Assembly (NCBI RefSeq): GCF_026262505.1
Contig: NW_026529233.1
Coordinates: 1 to 39,921 of the forward strand
Direction of reading: 5' to 3'
Length of the DNA: 39,921 nucleotides
Source of the DNA: Trichomonas vaginalis G3
Lineage: Eukaryota; Parabasalia; Trichomonadida; Trichomonadidae
Below are positions 29,423-39,600 of this stretch, one piece after another. Position 1 is the first letter of the stretch; each line of letters opens with the position of its first letter. The notes under the pieces are model-generated. The model saw nothing but the letters and a program-made list of their open reading frames with translations, was not told the origin of the DNA and made no database searches. Both the position numbers and the translations under genes were made by a program.

Positions 29423-31840
29423 ATGGATTTTGTTCAAGCAATTTCTATTCTAGGAGATCAAAGTAACCCAAACCTACCTGAGGCAGATAGATTTCTTACA
29501 GAAGCTAAGACTCAACAGCCAGAGCTTTTCTTGAATAAACTTTGCGAAAATCATTTTAAATCCAGATCTACCTATTAGAATCAGAAAAAATACAATTAAG
29601 ATGTCTACAAGTGTAGCTAGGATCAAAATCGAAGATGGCAAAATAGAATCAGTATCAATTTCAGGAATTTCACCAGAATCAATACAAAACTTTATTAGCG
29701 CTCTCGAATCACAGTTTTCTTCAACCGACGATAGCAATGAAGGCATAGAGTATGGTAGTTCTCTTGCTGTTACATTAGCTCATTTTAGAATTGCTCAATA
29801 CTATCTTTCTCCTTCAAGAACAGGAATACAATATCCAGCGTTAGACTTCTTACCTCTTATATCCACCGATAGTACAATAATGGCAGTTCAAAATGCATTA
29901 ATTTCAATTGATTCAATATTGATTGCTTGCCAGTGAATTCACCATCAGCTGCAGAGTTAATTGTTAGTACAATACTCCTTTACATCAATCAAAATCAAAA
30001 TAACTTAACTCTTGAACATTTATTTATTAATATTGCCGGAAAACTCATAAAACCACTATGGTCAGCCATGGCAAAGAACAGTGAGTTCGGTCTTGCGTTT
30101 ATTGGGCATCTATTGGGTGTAGAAGAAGCAGATCCCGTTGACTTTTTCTGGTTTGTGGCCCAAATTCCTCAATATTGCTACCAAATGCTTGGCTTGGCCT
30201 TCGATTGTCCTCCGGAGACATTTTCATATGTAGAAAACTACTTTAGCAACCAAGAACGTCAAATTGATCCAAAAATTTTGATTTTTATCATGCAATTCTG
30301 GCTTTACGTGTGCGAAGATGAAACAAGGATTGAAACTCCATTTAAATTGGTCGAAAATAACCTCCAAAAGATCATAGATCTCGGTTTATTCATAATTCAA
30401 AATGATCCAACGACCACTTCATATACACAAGGAGATTATTCACCAGTAATAGCTGCTATGGATACACTTATATCCGTTATTGAGTGTTATTTTAATCTTT
30501 GCGTTAGTTATTTGGTTGAAATAATATCTGAGAACGCGAACAGCGAAAATAAGTCTTCAAAGTTTACTGCAGCATTTCTATTGCATGAAGTTATTAAAAA
30601 CAGTAAGAAAGAAGTAGATCCTGCCATCGTAGAGTTATATTCCGAGACCATCTCAACTTTCCTTGAAGATGACTCCATAAGAATTAAATGTATGGCTGTC
30701 AAGGCCTTCTCACAAGCAGTTTCATCAGGATTTGTTGAAATTGACTCCGACCAATTATCCGGAATTTTCGAATTTTGCACTTCCACTGATTCTGTTATGG
30801 TCCATTCAGCACTACATTGTGTTTCCGTTATTGGAACTAGCGTTCCTCAAGTTATTGGCCCGATTTTGGAATTTTTATTGCAATTCATACAGAATACAGA
30901 GAACCAAGCCTACCAGAATAAGGCATTTGATATAATGATAGACCTTAAGAGCAAAATGGACATCCAAACCGTCTGCGAATTGTTCAATCTTTTATTTGAT
31001 TTTGCAAATCAACTAAAAGACAATCAGAGTACCATGATTGACAAGATAATGAGTGTACTAAACTCATTATTCGCAACAATCATTACTACTGAGAAGCAAT
31101 TCACTGATGAAATTTATGATAAGTTATATAACCTTGCAAACGAGATCATTGAGTCCCAACAAGAGTCCAAATCATCAATAGAAATAATTGGAAACCTTGG
31201 ATACTACTATGGCAATCAAAATTCCGAATTATTAGTTCATGCATTAAATGTCTGCGCAACATTCATGTTAAACAAGGAATTCCCAACAGAAATGGAAACA
31301 GCAATCAAGAGCGCATGCGTGTTAATGACGAAAGTCGACAGTTTGGACGTTTTAGCCCAATTTTCCAATTTTGGAGCTCAAATTTTATCAGACAATGAAG
31401 TTTCTCCTGATTGTTACTCATTCACAGCATCACTTATAAGTATAATAGGAGGAATATCAATAGAACCATTATCTATTGTTGCTGAATCAATTGTTTTGAG
31501 CTTGCAAAGGATATTTGATATTCACATCAAATACATTGACTCAATTAAACCAATTTACGAAGCTGTAATAACAATGTCTTATGTGTGTAAGGACATGCCA
31601 GAGTTATTACAGATTATTTTGGATCTTGGCAAAGTATCCATACAATTAATTGGAGCAGAAATCAACTTCCCGAAGAGATTACGAGAAGTTGGTGTTGGAT
31701 TGTGTCACATGATATACAGAAACGCTCCAGAGATGTGGAATGAAGTAAGACAACTTCAGTGCTGCGATTTCATTCGTGTTGGCGGAAGTAAGATCAAAGA
31801 CGACTTTGTTCAGAAGAGAATGGAAGAACTGTTCTCTTAA
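29423..31840 (+). CDS. Importin-beta-like karyopherin (two frame breaks)
   Basis: Nuclear transport receptor made of HEAT repeats. The N-terminus from ATG 29423 (VQAISILGDQSNPNLPEADR, then QQPELFLNKL) is the importin-beta N-terminal (IBN) type helix pair. The second frame continues NPDLPIRIRKNTIKMS..., the usual R-x-x-A-x-x-x-x-K-N spot. The third frame gives ~635 residues of alpha-helical HEAT repeats, with acidic loops, to 31840. Shifts lie near 29546-29550 (one extra A in AAAA) and near 29925-29932 (one missing base). About 805 residues in total fits importin beta-1 (about 860-880) somewhat shortened. A gene of this importance is unlikely to be dead; sequence error is more probable. Confidence 0.65.
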
Positions 31841-32199
31841 AAAATAAACTATTCTGTTTTTTTATTTCAAAAACTTACATTAATCTGTTTACTTTTTCAT
31901 GGGAATCTTCGCATACATTCTCTCAAAAGGGCTCCCACACTAAGCTAAAATCACAAAACCTGCTCATATTAATGATAGAAGTACTTATATGAGGGAATAT
32001 AAAACCATGATTAATTCCATGGTTTAATTTTCCATGTGAGAGACTGTGATTTAACTTCTTATTGCCCAATTCATATAACATGGATTCTTTCTCGTAATCA
32101 AGAAGCATGAATCATGTATTTGGATGAGCCATCAAATTACATCATCTAATTAAAGAGATTTGACCAATAATGTATGAATAAAAACAGTTATTTGACATA
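31841..32199. other. Intergenic spacer
   Basis: About 360 bp, no supported gene. CCATGGTTTAATTTTCCATG-like short inverted repeats around 32007-32035 are weak. Nothing else seen. Confidence 0.45.
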
Positions 32200-33210
32200 G
32201 TGGGAAATTTTGGGGAAAAGTCATCTTTTGCAGATGAAGATCCTTGGAATTACTACTTCAATCATCAATTCACAGGTTCAAAAACTGAACATTGTCAAAA
32301 CTGTAATCCGTCATCCTCAAATGGCCAATATTATTTAGATGAATGCAATTTTTTTAATGATAATAACAAAGTTATCAGCTTAAATCCGATTGTTAACACA
32401 TTCTTCCTACATAACCGCTGTTATTTTAGTAATTGTGCATCAACATCAGATGGAAATTGCATTTTCTACAAAATTGGCAGAAATAGTTCAATTGTTCAAC
32501 GCAAATTCTGTTCTACAAAATGCCAAAGCTCCGGAAAAGGTCACTTTTCATATACAGAAGTTGATACAGATAACTTAAATTTTTTTATTGAAAGTTCCCT
32601 TTTCGATGTAGGAAGTGAAAGCGTTGGTGGCAACACATTTACAGCAATAAGTGATAAAATCGTTGTTTCATCAACAAATTTCTCATCATGTAAAGCTACG
32701 AACAAACCTGTCGGACATTTTAGAGGTGAATCACTTCAATACACAACAAAATTTAATTATTCAACTGTTGTTAATAATTTAGCAACAGATAGTGAAGGTA
32801 TAATGATAAATATTTGGAAAAACGCTTTGATTGATTCATGTAATATTATAAATAATACTAATATTAATACAAAAACAAGAGTCGGAATTATTTTCCATAG
32901 AAATAATTCTCTTACTGTAAAAAGTTGTTCTTTTATTAACAACACTACTCCTGAAGATTTGTGTTTGATATATAACTCTTATGATCAATTAACAATTGAT
33001 AGTTGTTACATTGACAATTCGATTCCAAAAACATTTAAATATAATGCAGAAACTAAAAATCTAACAGAACTATTTACTAACAAATTGATTCATTTTTCAA
33101 CTGGTATTTGCCAAGCAGAATTTGCAATTATCAATAAAACTATTTCTAAAGTTAATGAACTTTCTCTTTTTTTTTTGCAAGTTTTAGTAATCATTAGTAA
33201 CTCTACATAA
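32200..33210 (+). pseudogene. Headless parallel beta-helix (surface-type) gene
   Basis: 336 codons are open, but the frame begins without an ATG, signal peptide or natural N-terminus. Repeats such as DECNFFND, NRCYFSNC, SSTNFSSC, DSCNIINNT, KSCSFINN and DSCYIDNS (C/N-x-F/I-x-N) show a right-handed beta-helix of the type found in large trichomonad surface families. The end (LFFLQVLVIISNST) is hydrophobic but short for a membrane anchor. It is therefore probably a fragment, either broken at the 5' side or frame-damaged upstream. About 200 bp of empty DNA separate it from the karyopherin spacer. Confidence 0.5.
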
Positions 33211-33555
33211 TCAATAATTTTTAATTGAATTCTCTATACTCCAAATAATATATAATTAGAAAATATGAGCCCAAATATTTTGATAGAATTCAAAGCATAA
33301 CAATACGCAATGCCAGTCTATTTGAAATATATACCCGTTTTTAAGTCAAATATTGAAATCTAAACTAAAAATTATTGACTATTGAGATGTTTTCATTGCT
33401 CTCATCCTATTCAAGATGATGAAACCCTGTTACATGCATATAATTGCTATGACCAAAGCTTTTCATCTAATTTTGAATTCAGCAAATTGTTTTTAATTAG
33501 ATTGATTTCAAATAAATCAAAAAGAATTTTAAACTGCTTGCAAAAAAAAGGTAGT
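33211..33555. other. Spacer left of Maverick fragment C
   Basis: A/T-rich, no supported gene. A short open stretch (33382-33600) ends inside the GC-rich repeat and shows no motif; I leave it out. Confidence 0.4.
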
Positions 33556-33654
33556 GGGGCTTCCAGGCGCGTTGCGCCCTCTAGCCCCGAAGATGTTTAG
33601 TATAAATGAAGTTTTTATTCGGAGGGCTTCCAGGCGCGTTGCGCCCTCTAGCCC
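33556..33654. repeat. Duplicated GC-rich hairpin
   Basis: Two copies, 33556-33588 and 33624-33654, share the same 31-base core. Each folds as GGGCT(TCCA)GGCGC-GTT-GCGCC(CTCT)AGCCC, with outer and inner 5-bp stems, and one extra pair in the first copy. The copies are 35 bp apart in A/T-rich DNA and stand at the left margin of fragment C. Confidence 0.75.
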
Positions 33655-33751
33655 ATAAGAAATTTTGCCCAAGACCCAAGAGGAGGACCGAACCCCAGCC
33701 GACCAGCCGGTGACAAAACCAAAACCGTTGTTATTTACATCATATTAATGG

Positions 33752-33822
33752 TGTCACTTTTTAAATGTCACTTTTCACAAATTATATATGTTTTCATGTT
33801 TTGTCACTTTTCTGTCACTTTT
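33752..33822. repeat. TGTCACTTTT repeats before the methyltransferase fragment
   Basis: Four direct copies of TGTCACTTTT start at 33752, 33766, 33802 and 33813. The reverse orientation, AAAAAGTGACAG followed by AAAACTGACACC, occurs at about 34175-34196 beyond the methyltransferase fragment. Together they frame it as an inverted repeat. The same AAAAGTGACA tip ends the insertion at 28378-29137. Confidence 0.6.
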
Positions 33823-33853
33823 CGGGTAAAAACATTTTTATTATTATATATAA

Positions 33854-34146
33854 ATGAATTTTACAAAACCGCCGTTACCGTTCTTTGGAAATAAGAGTAG
33901 ATGTAAAGATATTATATTGAGAGAACTTAAGAAACTACCGAATGGTCTAACATTTGTAGATTTGTTCGGTGGAAGTTTCTATATATCCCATTTGTGCCAT
34001 ACAATATTCCAGACTCAAAGATTATATGCAATGACTTCGACAACTATATGGACCGTCTCAAACATATTCCAGACACAAACAATATATTGAAAGAGTTAAA
34101 AGAAAAGATACCTATAAGTACAGTATACATTGTGCGTCGCCTGTAG
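33854..34146 (+). pseudogene. D12-class (Dam-like) adenine DNA methyltransferase fragment
   Basis: ATG 33854 in a TATATAAATG context. The N-terminus PPLPFFGNKSR (first AdoMet-binding motif, F-x-G-x-K) and TFVDLFGGSFYISH (DLFGG motif I) identify a D12-class N6-adenine methyltransferase. The first frame then ends, but a second frame (CNDFDNYMDRLKHIP, ELKEKIP) continues to TAG at 34144-34146. The shift near 34006-34010 acts as one missing base. The catalytic DPPY motif and target-recognition domain are absent, so the gene is truncated. A ~45-bp hairpin covers its end. DNA N6-methyladenine is known in Trichomonas, which makes a Maverick-borne enzyme interesting. Confidence 0.6.
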
Positions 34147-34172
34147 CCTACAGCTACAGCACCGACACAATG
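34128..34172. terminator. Hairpin between methyltransferase fragment and MCP
   Basis: CATTGTG (34128-34134) pairs with CACAATG (34166-34172), GTCG with CGAC, and CTGTAG (34141-34146) with CTACAG (34154-34159). It lies between convergent gene ends and shares its outer arms with 25887-25932. Confidence 0.6.
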
Positions 34173-34259
34173 AAAAAAGTGACAGAAAACTGACACCATA
34201 CGGGCGCGCATATGTACGCATATATGTGTAAAAATAAACGTTCATATGTAAACTAACCT

Positions 34260-35948
34260 TTATTCACTAGCAGGGGCTGATAAATCATAATCGTCGAGAA
34301 GTACGATAGGTGGTCCCACCTGTTTAATCTGTATGGAGAGGCAAACGTGACGTAAGAAGCATAACACTGGTTTCTCAGTATATTTAATAGACTCTGCTGT
34401 TGGCTTAACTGTAAGCTTATATGTAATAGGTGAATTAGATAACTGACCCTGTTGGAATGTATAATCAGTTTCGCAAGGGAATCCACATAGGTAATGACCT
34501 AAGTCATTTGACTCGATTCCAAATTGAGGGACTGATGTGGTTGTGATAGACCTCATGACATCATAGTTGAAGCCAACAGTATCGTTATTATTGTTAGTGG
34601 CATTTGCCTGCATCTCATAGAAGATTGGATCATTAGATGCTTGAGCCTCAGCGGGTATGTTACCATATGCTCCACAGTTCAATTGAATTTGTTCAAACAA
34701 TGGATTTTCATAGGTAGTGTTATAATTAGGTGTTTTCTTAAATAGTGTATAAATGGTGTTCACATATAATGGAGTAAATGCTGCCGTGAATGTACAAGGA
34801 GTTCCTTCACCTTTAGCCATTGAACCATCCATAGTAATGCAGTCAATTCTTTTGATTGGGAAGTTTAGAGTCTTTGCCGAATATCTTGTCACCAAATCAC
34901 TATAGATGTTAGGGTCCAAAGAGAATGAGTTACAGTATGTAATCATTTCAAAGAAGTTTGCATTCTTCTTAGTGAACTTAATAAACTTGGTACCAAATGA
35001 TATCGTACTCTTATCGGCATTCCAAGTTACAGTATCAATAACTTTGATACCTTCATAGATAGGAGTGAAGTGATTAGTGATTGGAATATAGCTTGTAACA
35101 TTGGCTTGCATGTTCGGTAATGGTAGAATATCCTGATAACTTAATGGTGTCCAAACCATACCAGCAATACTGAACTTAACCTTAAGTTGTAAGTTACCAG
35201 CAAACGCTGGAAGGAATCTAATGTTATTAAGTATTAGGAATCTTCTTAGGTCAATCTTGATTGGTATGTGGAACTTTAATGTAGTTGCACCACTAATTGG
35301 TTTATTGAACTCAATAATCTGTCCAGAACGAACTGTATCACATCTATTGAAAACATCTTTATGTCTAGCCTTACTAAATACATCAACTTTCTTAATAGCT
35401 TCTGTTGTAGATGCAGTAGAAGTAATGTAACCTTCTTCTCTAGCATTATCTTGTGTATAAACACTTTTACCATTAGCGATTAATTGATATGATTCAACAG
35501 CATAGAATGAATCAATGTATCCCAACCAAATTGCTGGAAGATGTGCACATGATTTGCCACCAGCATATTTAGTATCAATTGCTTTAATTGCTGTAACATT
35601 TGATCCTGTAGGAGCTGTCTCAACAGCTCTTTCTTTATATACTTCACCATCATATTTAGGAACTTTTTCATCAGCTGGTTCAGTTTCTGTTGTAATTATG
35701 CACTCACCATCGACATAACCACTAATGAACGTATTATATAAGTCAATCATGTTCTCACCAGGTGGTGATATGTTAAATGTAATATAACCGTTATCAATAG
35801 TATTTGTCGGCATAGCTGGCACTTTTGTTGGGACATATCTATGGTTAGTATCTCCAATAGGAACTGCCCCATCAACTTGATCGAAATAATATCTTACTTG
35901 TCTGATGGAATCAGCAATACTGTATGTATTGAGGTTATCGTTCAACAT
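34260..35948 (-). CDS. Probable double-jelly-roll major capsid protein (MCP)
   Basis: Intact, 562 residues, ATG 35948. It is almost all beta and has no TM. The N-terminal third contains ICFI-free, jelly-roll-type strands ending in AIWLGYIDSFYAVESYQLIA, like the 'W-[LI]-G-[FY]-x-x-S...Y-x-[IL]-x-x-[NG]' stretch seen in Polinton and adintovirus major capsid proteins. The size fits the MCP of Mavericks (about 500-650 residues), and the position between small structural genes and PolB fits too. It lies 20 bp downstream of the 149-residue gene and may share its transcript. The double jelly-roll fold itself is an inference. Confidence 0.55.
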   Translation of the reverse strand: MLNDNLNTYSIADSIRQVRYYFDQVDGAVPIGDTNHRYVPTKVPAMPTNTIDNGYITFNISPPGENMIDLYNTFISGYVDGECIITTETEPADEKVPKYDGEVYKERAVETAPTGSNVTAIKAIDTKYAGGKSCAHLPAIWLGYIDSFYAVESYQLIANGKSVYTQDNAREEGYITSTASTTEAIKKVDVFSKARHKDVFNRCDTVRSGQIIEFNKPISGATTLKFHIPIKIDLRRFLILNNIRFLPAFAGNLQLKVKFSIAGMVWTPLSYQDILPLPNMQANVTSYIPITNHFTPIYEGIKVIDTVTWNADKSTISFGTKFIKFTKKNANFFEMITYCNSFSLDPNIYSDLVTRYSAKTLNFPIKRIDCITMDGSMAKGEGTPCTFTAAFTPLYVNTIYTLFKKTPNYNTTYENPLFEQIQLNCGAYGNIPAEAQASNDPIFYEMQANATNNNNDTVGFNYDVMRSITTTSVPQFGIESNDLGHYLCGFPCETDYTFQQGQLSNSPITYKLTVKPTAESIKYTEKPVLCFLRHVCLSIQIKQVGPPIVLLDDYDLSAPASE

Positions 35949-35968
35949 CTTTCTCAGCTATAAAAAAT

Positions 35969-36418
35969 TTACAATCTTCTTATTCTTGGGATTATTCGTC
36001 TTATTTGTGGCTGAGGTTTAGGAGGTTCTGGTTCAGGCTCTGGTTCATCATCGAAGTGTATTCTTTTCTCTTCCATTGATTGAACATATTCTTGATTCTC
36101 TTTAGTTTCCTTCTCACGTTCAATTGGGTCCATGTTTGGTTCATTAACTACACTGTTACGTTCTAATATCTTTGTCATCATCTCTAACAACATTTTATTA
36201 GTATATGCTTGTTCTTCTTCTTTCTTCTCATCAACTTTAGGAGCTTCTTGAACAACAGGAGCTGGGGCAGGAGCTGGTGAATTCAATGGTGCCTTTCTCT
36301 TTCTAACTTGAACTGAACCATTCTTCATATGACAAACATAATATAATGGATGTTGTATTCCTTTAGCTTCATTCAATATGATTGATTGCTTTTCACTTGG
36401 TGAAAGTTTTGACGTCAT
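35969..36418 (-). CDS. Small Maverick protein with basic tail
   Basis: 149 residues from ATG 36418 (MTSKLSPSEKQS). Codons before it run back through the divergent gene and are excluded. Contents: an ordered N-terminus (HPLYYVCHMKNGSVQVRKRK), a Pro/Ala linker, a charged helix (KKEEEQAYTNKMLLEMMTKI) and an acidic-then-basic end (DDEPEPEPEPPKPQPQ, then RRIIPRIRRL). No family recognised; a virion or assembly factor is possible from its place before the MCP. Confidence 0.55.
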   Translation of the reverse strand: MTSKLSPSEKQSIILNEAKGIQHPLYYVCHMKNGSVQVRKRKAPLNSPAPAPAPVVQEAPKVDEKKEEEQAYTNKMLLEMMTKILERNSVVNEPNMDPIEREKETKENQEYVQSMEEKRIHFDDEPEPEPEPPKPQPQIRRIIPRIRRL

Positions 36419-36452
36419 TTCTATCCTAATAAAATTTTTTACTCCTAACAAA
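36419..36452. promoter_or_regulatory. 34-bp divergent promoter with mirrored Inr
   Basis: The left gene starts in GAAATGA and the right gene in AAAATGA. On the opposite strands these read TCATTTC (36415-36421, plus) and TCATTTT (minus, about 36458-36452), near or full matches to the trichomonad Inr TCA-Y-W-Y-W. The 34-bp distance is the same as in the pair at 20863-20896. Confidence 0.45.
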
Positions 36453-36680
36453 ATGACTGAGAATACTTTCGACAGAGAAGCACTCAAGAATGAACTTCGT
36501 GAAGAAATACTTAATGAACTCAAACCAAAAGAACAAACACAAGAAGAGAAACCAGCTAAACCAAAGCGTAAACTCACAGAGAAACAATTAGCTGCATTAG
36601 CAGCTGGACGCGCAAAGAATCCACGAATGATTGCAAAGAAATTGAGAGAAGAGGAAGAAGCTAAGAAAAATAATAAGTAA
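36453..36680 (+). CDS. Small Lys/Glu-rich coiled-coil protein
   Basis: 75 residues from ATG 36453: acidic helix (REALKNELREEILNELKPKE), then a basic segment RKLTEKQLAALAAGRAKNPR and KKLREEEEAKK. The R-K-L-T-x-K-Q-L-x-A-L-x-x-G-R motif recalls short DNA-binding-like proteins of Polintons and large DNA viruses, but no function is known to me. It ends 4 bp from the end of the PolB gene on the other strand. Confidence 0.55.
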   Translation: MTENTFDREALKNELREEILNELKPKEQTQEEKPAKPKRKLTEKQLAALAAGRAKNPRMIAKKLREEEEAKKNNK

Positions 36681-36684
36681 GTGT

Positions 36685-39600
36685 TTAGAACTTTAACTTA
36701 CGTTCAAAAGATGACTTCGTTGAAATAGTGAAGTCCTTATTTTTGTTGAAGCATGGTTTCGAACCAATGCACAAGTCAAAGGTTATCTCATCACCTTCAT
36801 AAAGAGATTTGTACAATTCCACGATGCTATATTTTTCCCCAACTTTCTCAGGGAAGAACAAACCTTTCTTCTCGTCATAATGTACTTGTATCGCATCTGG
36901 GAACATTTGGTTTGCAGTAAGTGCAATTACGTCCTGTGTGATTCCCTTCATTCGACAGTGGAAAGCAATTTCCTTGAGGTCATTGGTTAATTCGTCGAGG
37001 TAAGTCTTCTTTCCAACGAATATAGATCTTTGTGCCTTAGACATATGTCCTGCAGTAATCTCTGCAAAGTCTGAATGAAATTGACCCAGTGCTTTTCCAA
37101 TGAGTTCTCTGTTATACCTTCTCTTGTATTCTTCTGCTAACTTATCTAAGTCCTTCTCATACAAGTGTAAACTATCTGTATCCTGATAGAACAACTTCAA
37201 GCCCAAATCTTCTGCTGTGAAGAATACTTCATTCATGATTCGTTTGGACATAGAAAGGATTGAAACACCTAATGGACAATAGTTAAAGTGACGAACGATA
37301 GGTTTAAATGACTTTACACATGAAAGTTCGGAATCGGGGATGAACTCTATTGTCTGTATGTCATTATAGTTCTTAATGATATAGTCAGTGAGCTTATTGT
37401 CCTTGATGAAACGAATCTTTTTGTCAATGGGCTTTAATATCGTCTTACCATAGATACTGTTCAAAAGAAGTTTGATGATCTCTTGTATCGGATTACCTTC
37501 CTTCTTATACTTAGCACGTAATTCGAAGAGCTTCTTAACTTCATTCCTTATTGTCATGTCCCTTTTTCCATCATAATAGTATCCATCAATGACTTTGCAT
37601 GAGATCTCTTGGAACTTGATCAGATCTTGAAGCGTAATGTGGTCTACGAACATCTTGCAGCATGTATTGGAACTTCTGGCAACATGTAAGTCAGGGTTGA
37701 TGTCAGGATTGACGACAATCAATGGGAATGCTGAGTTCTTACCGATCGACAAGATCTCGATCTGACAGTAAAATCCTGAGATGAACTTTTCCTTTGTTGG
37801 TTCAGCTTGGTCATCATCAAAGAGATGCTCCAACAAGTATTCACTGCTCTTCATCTCTTCTGTCATAACTTTTGGAATTCCTTCTAAACAGTAAAGTCTA
37901 GCAATTGCTGATGGATACAATGATACAGCATCGAAGTCAGTGATGAGTTCTCCTTCATTGTATTGCTTCTTGTTCTCAGCTAGCATGCATCTTCCTCCTT
38001 GAATACACTTGGAAATATATTCACGAGGTTTTCCTGCAAGATCAAAGAGATTACCGTTCTTCCAATATACTCTCTTCTCAAAGAGTTTGTTTGAGATAGA
38101 ACTTATTGAAACATAATCATAAGCATCTATTTCAAACTCAGTCATGAGGTCATTGCGGAACTTAAGAAAGCCATCTCGTAAAATGCGTACATCTTGACCG
38201 CAATAGAATGACGAATAAACTTCCATGTCAAAGTGTTCATCATCAATCTTGCAATCTTCAATCTTCTCAATGTTCTCATTAAAAGCTTCAATATCTTTGA
38301 CATGATTCATGGCATCATCGATGTTACCAACTTTAGTTGTATTAACTAACTCTTCCGTGTAGTAATTATATGGGAAAACTTCTTTTTCACCACTAGTGAG
38401 GTGAAACATTTCAGGGAATCTTTCCAACTTAGTTGAGATGATTGCATAAGAGTCTTTGAAGCAGAGAAGTTTTCCTTTGTACTTTCCTTGTATCTGCATC
38501 GTTTGTGAACCTTTGATGATTGGAGTTCCTGTAATCTCTTCTAACTGAGACATGAGAAAAGTGACATCGTACGATAAGTTGTGGAAATAAACTAAACTCT
38601 TATCTGGTAAAGCTTCGAGGAATTTTGACGCACAGTCACTTCCCCAAATTGATGTATAACCATCATCGTCATCTTCCATGAAACAAATGTTGTATGCTTT
38701 GTGAATGTTTCCATCAGTTGATGCTTCGAAGTCAGCAAAGAAAACATGTTCTCTTGGGAACTTCATGTCTTTCTTCGTCTCTGAACTCCAATCTTTCTTC
38801 ATCCTTGCGCAATAACGCTCATTGTATGTGAGGTCAATCATTTCTTCAAGGTTCTCATTATACATCGTTGTGAAGTATGTGCAAAGTTCTCCTGTTCTAA
38901 TTGGTTCGAAATAATTGTTAGCAAACAAGAGTTCAATGACTTTTGCAAGTGGTGTAACTAACTTTGAGTTAATTGCATACCTTGTTTCATATCTTCTGTT
39001 AACTAACATCTTCTTCTCTAAAGTCCAATCCTTGCACAACTTACAAACATCTTCATAGTTCTTGATGAACATTGAACTTATTGGAAGCTTTTCGTTCAAC
39101 ATGTAGTGGTCATACATTAATAAAAGTTCTACTGTCATCTTTGGTTCTTCATCTGGTTCATAAGTATATGAATGATTTGAATACTTCTCGTTGTATTTGA
39201 TGACATGGAACCTTATTCCTGTTTCTTTGGCAATAACCTTAATCTTTGACATTGGAAAATCTTTGACACGAATGATTTCCCTCATATGATTAATTGTTGC
39301 TTCGTCAACACCAGCTTGAATACAAGCGTAGATGAAACATGAATCTTTCATCATCTTCTTTGCTGTCTCTGCATTAAGTTCGTTGAAGATCTGATACCTC
39401 TCTAAGTTAATAGGTAATTTGCATGTCCATGTCCAAAGCTGACCATTACGTGACCTGTTTCTCTTCTTTGAATGGTTTTGTTTGATGATCTTGAGTGCGA
39501 TCTTTTCTTGACCTGCTGCTCTCATCGTATCTAACATAACTTGTTCTTCAGCTGTGAGTTTATATGGTGTGTACGTTCCTTTTCTCAAAGCAGAAGCATC

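Noticed and set aside
33382..33600. 72-codon open stretch as a gene
   Set aside because: No ATG at the start, A/T-driven composition, and the end runs into the duplicated GC-rich hairpin.
2321..34146. Programmed -1 ribosomal frameshifting as the cause of the many frame breaks
   Set aside because: The break points share no slippery X-XXY-YYZ site or downstream pseudoknot, and two or more need the opposite direction.
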